DNA of 6,737 bases. Origin: Chloroflexota bacterium (GTDB taxonomy: Bacteria; Chloroflexota; Anaerolineae; Anaerolineales; Villigracilaceae). The notes under the pieces are model-generated. The model was not told where the DNA came from. It ran no database searches and saw only the letters and a program-made list of their open reading frames with translations. The DNA is taken from assembly GCA_023484185.1 (NCBI GenBank), contig JAMDBC010000015.1, positions 1-6,737 of the forward strand. Reading direction: 5' to 3'. Positions 6,365 through 6,737 of the stretch are shown piece by piece; the first letter of the stretch is position 1, and each line of letters begins with the position of its first letter. The position numbers were made by a program, and so were the translations under genes.

Positions 6365-6686
6365 AGTGACTTTGGCTTTCCCAATTGCACTACATTAGAG
6401 AAAATGAAGGTTAGGAGATAGATTTCCGGGCATTTTCAGGAAACAATTAATAGCCACAGTTTGACGAGCTATTTGCAATAATGTACAATCAAGCCTACTT
6501 TAGGATGGGGAAATCTTAACGAGTCTTATGGGTAGATTCTGGCAGTGGATTCTTTTATGCGCGTGAGAGGCTCATAAAAACAATTTTGCGAAAGGAGAAT
6601 GCCCTTAAGAAAAATCAATCACCACAATCATACATAAATTTGCCCAGTTTTTTGTCGATTCTTGTATATTTCCAAAGGAGAAAGCA
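6365..6686. other. 322-base intergenic region with promoter and long leader
   Basis: No convincing gene lies here. The first 95 bases after coxG show no strong hairpin followed by T residues, so the operon end is not marked by an obvious intrinsic terminator. The central part holds a good promoter (6461-6489), and the remainder would be a leader of about 190 bases for the gene at 6687. The leader contains a 7-bp A/T-rich inverted repeat (TTTTATG at 6553-6559, CATAAAA at 6573-6579) and a 12-codon open frame with three histidines (6599-6637). I recognise no known riboswitch or RNA family in it. Confidence 0.6.
6461..6489 (+). promoter_or_regulatory. Sigma70-type promoter for the downstream gene
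   Basis: TTGACG at 6461-6466 and TACAAT at 6484-6489 each match the consensus in five of six bases, with an ideal 17-base spacer. Transcription would start near 6496. This is the best promoter-like sequence in the window and points to independent transcription of the gene at 6687, apart from the cox-type operon. Confidence 0.55.
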
Positions 6687-6737
6687 ATGAAGCACAAGAA
6701 GTTCTACATGTTACTGGCTTTGCTTTTAGTGGCTAGC
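6687..6737 (+). CDS. Start of a gene with a signal-peptide-like N-terminus (truncated by window end)
   Basis: Seventeen codons are visible: MKHKKFYMLLALLLVAS. The basic n-region (KHKK) and hydrophobic h-region (FYMLLALLLVA) are typical of a Sec signal peptide, and a lipoprotein lipobox might follow just beyond the edge. The ATG has a strong ribosome binding site, AAAGGAG at 6674-6680, six bases upstream, and a promoter about 200 bases before it. Secreted solute-binding lipoproteins of ABC transporters often look like this in such genomes, but the function cannot be told from 17 residues. Confidence 0.7.
   Translation, partial: MKHKKFYMLLALLLVAS

Noticed and set aside
6400..6437. Inverted repeat GAAAATG / CATTTTC after coxG as a terminator
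   Set aside because: It has only seven A/T-rich pairs with a 24-base loop and no T-tract, so it is likely chance.

Overview
The window reads as a bacterial chromosome segment of roughly even GC content, with all recognisable genes on the + strand. The dispersed palindromes (a CGTCATTGCGAG...CGCAATGACG element, a CGACTGAAGTCG element and a CGTCCCGAAGGTT...AACCTTCGGGACG element), the CoxM/CoxL sequence style (AGGQSLIPMMNFRL, PVRGAGR) and the NmrA and DinB accessory genes would fit a Chloroflexota (Anaerolineae-like) genome. That assignment rests on general resemblance, not on a search.

Layout. Positions 2-223 hold the 3' end of a gene whose product resembles the C-terminus of cyclase-family (PF04199, kynurenine formamidase-like) hydrolases. 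Positions 224-441 are non-coding and packed with nested inverted repeats. Positions 442-1320 encode an NmrA-like NAD(P)-binding protein, overlapped by 20 bases by a DinB/DUF664-type four-helix protein (1301-1810). After a 91-base gap comes the core of the window: a coxM-coxS-coxL-coxG-type operon (1902-6364) for a molybdenum hydroxylase of the xanthine oxidase / aerobic CO dehydrogenase superfamily. Positions 6365-6686 are a 322-base intergenic region with a good sigma70-type promoter and a leader of about 190 bases. The window ends in the signal-peptide-like start of a new gene (6687 onward).

How the genes work together. The CoxM-like FAD subunit, CoxS-like 2x[2Fe-2S] subunit and CoxL-like molybdopterin subunit should form an (LMS)2 cytoplasmic enzyme. 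It would oxidise a substrate at Mo with water as oxygen donor and pass electrons Mo -> 2Fe-2S -> FAD. The CoxG-like SRPBCC protein carries a C-terminal membrane anchor and probably links the enzyme to the membrane and quinone pool. The CoxL active-site loop is PVRGAGR. It is neither the Cys-containing AYxCSFR loop of true (form I) CO dehydrogenases nor the exact AYRGAGR of form II. The substrate should therefore be considered unknown, and an organic aldehyde, N-heterocycle or other aromatic is as likely as CO or more so. No coxD/E/F, XdhC-like or MoCo-cytosine-transfer maturation genes lie inside the window.

Nothing here is demonstrably a wholly new system. The points most worth a second look are the non-canonical CoxL loop combined with a membrane-anchored CoxG, the hairpin repeat inserted between coxS and coxL, and the nested palindrome cluster at 238-422.
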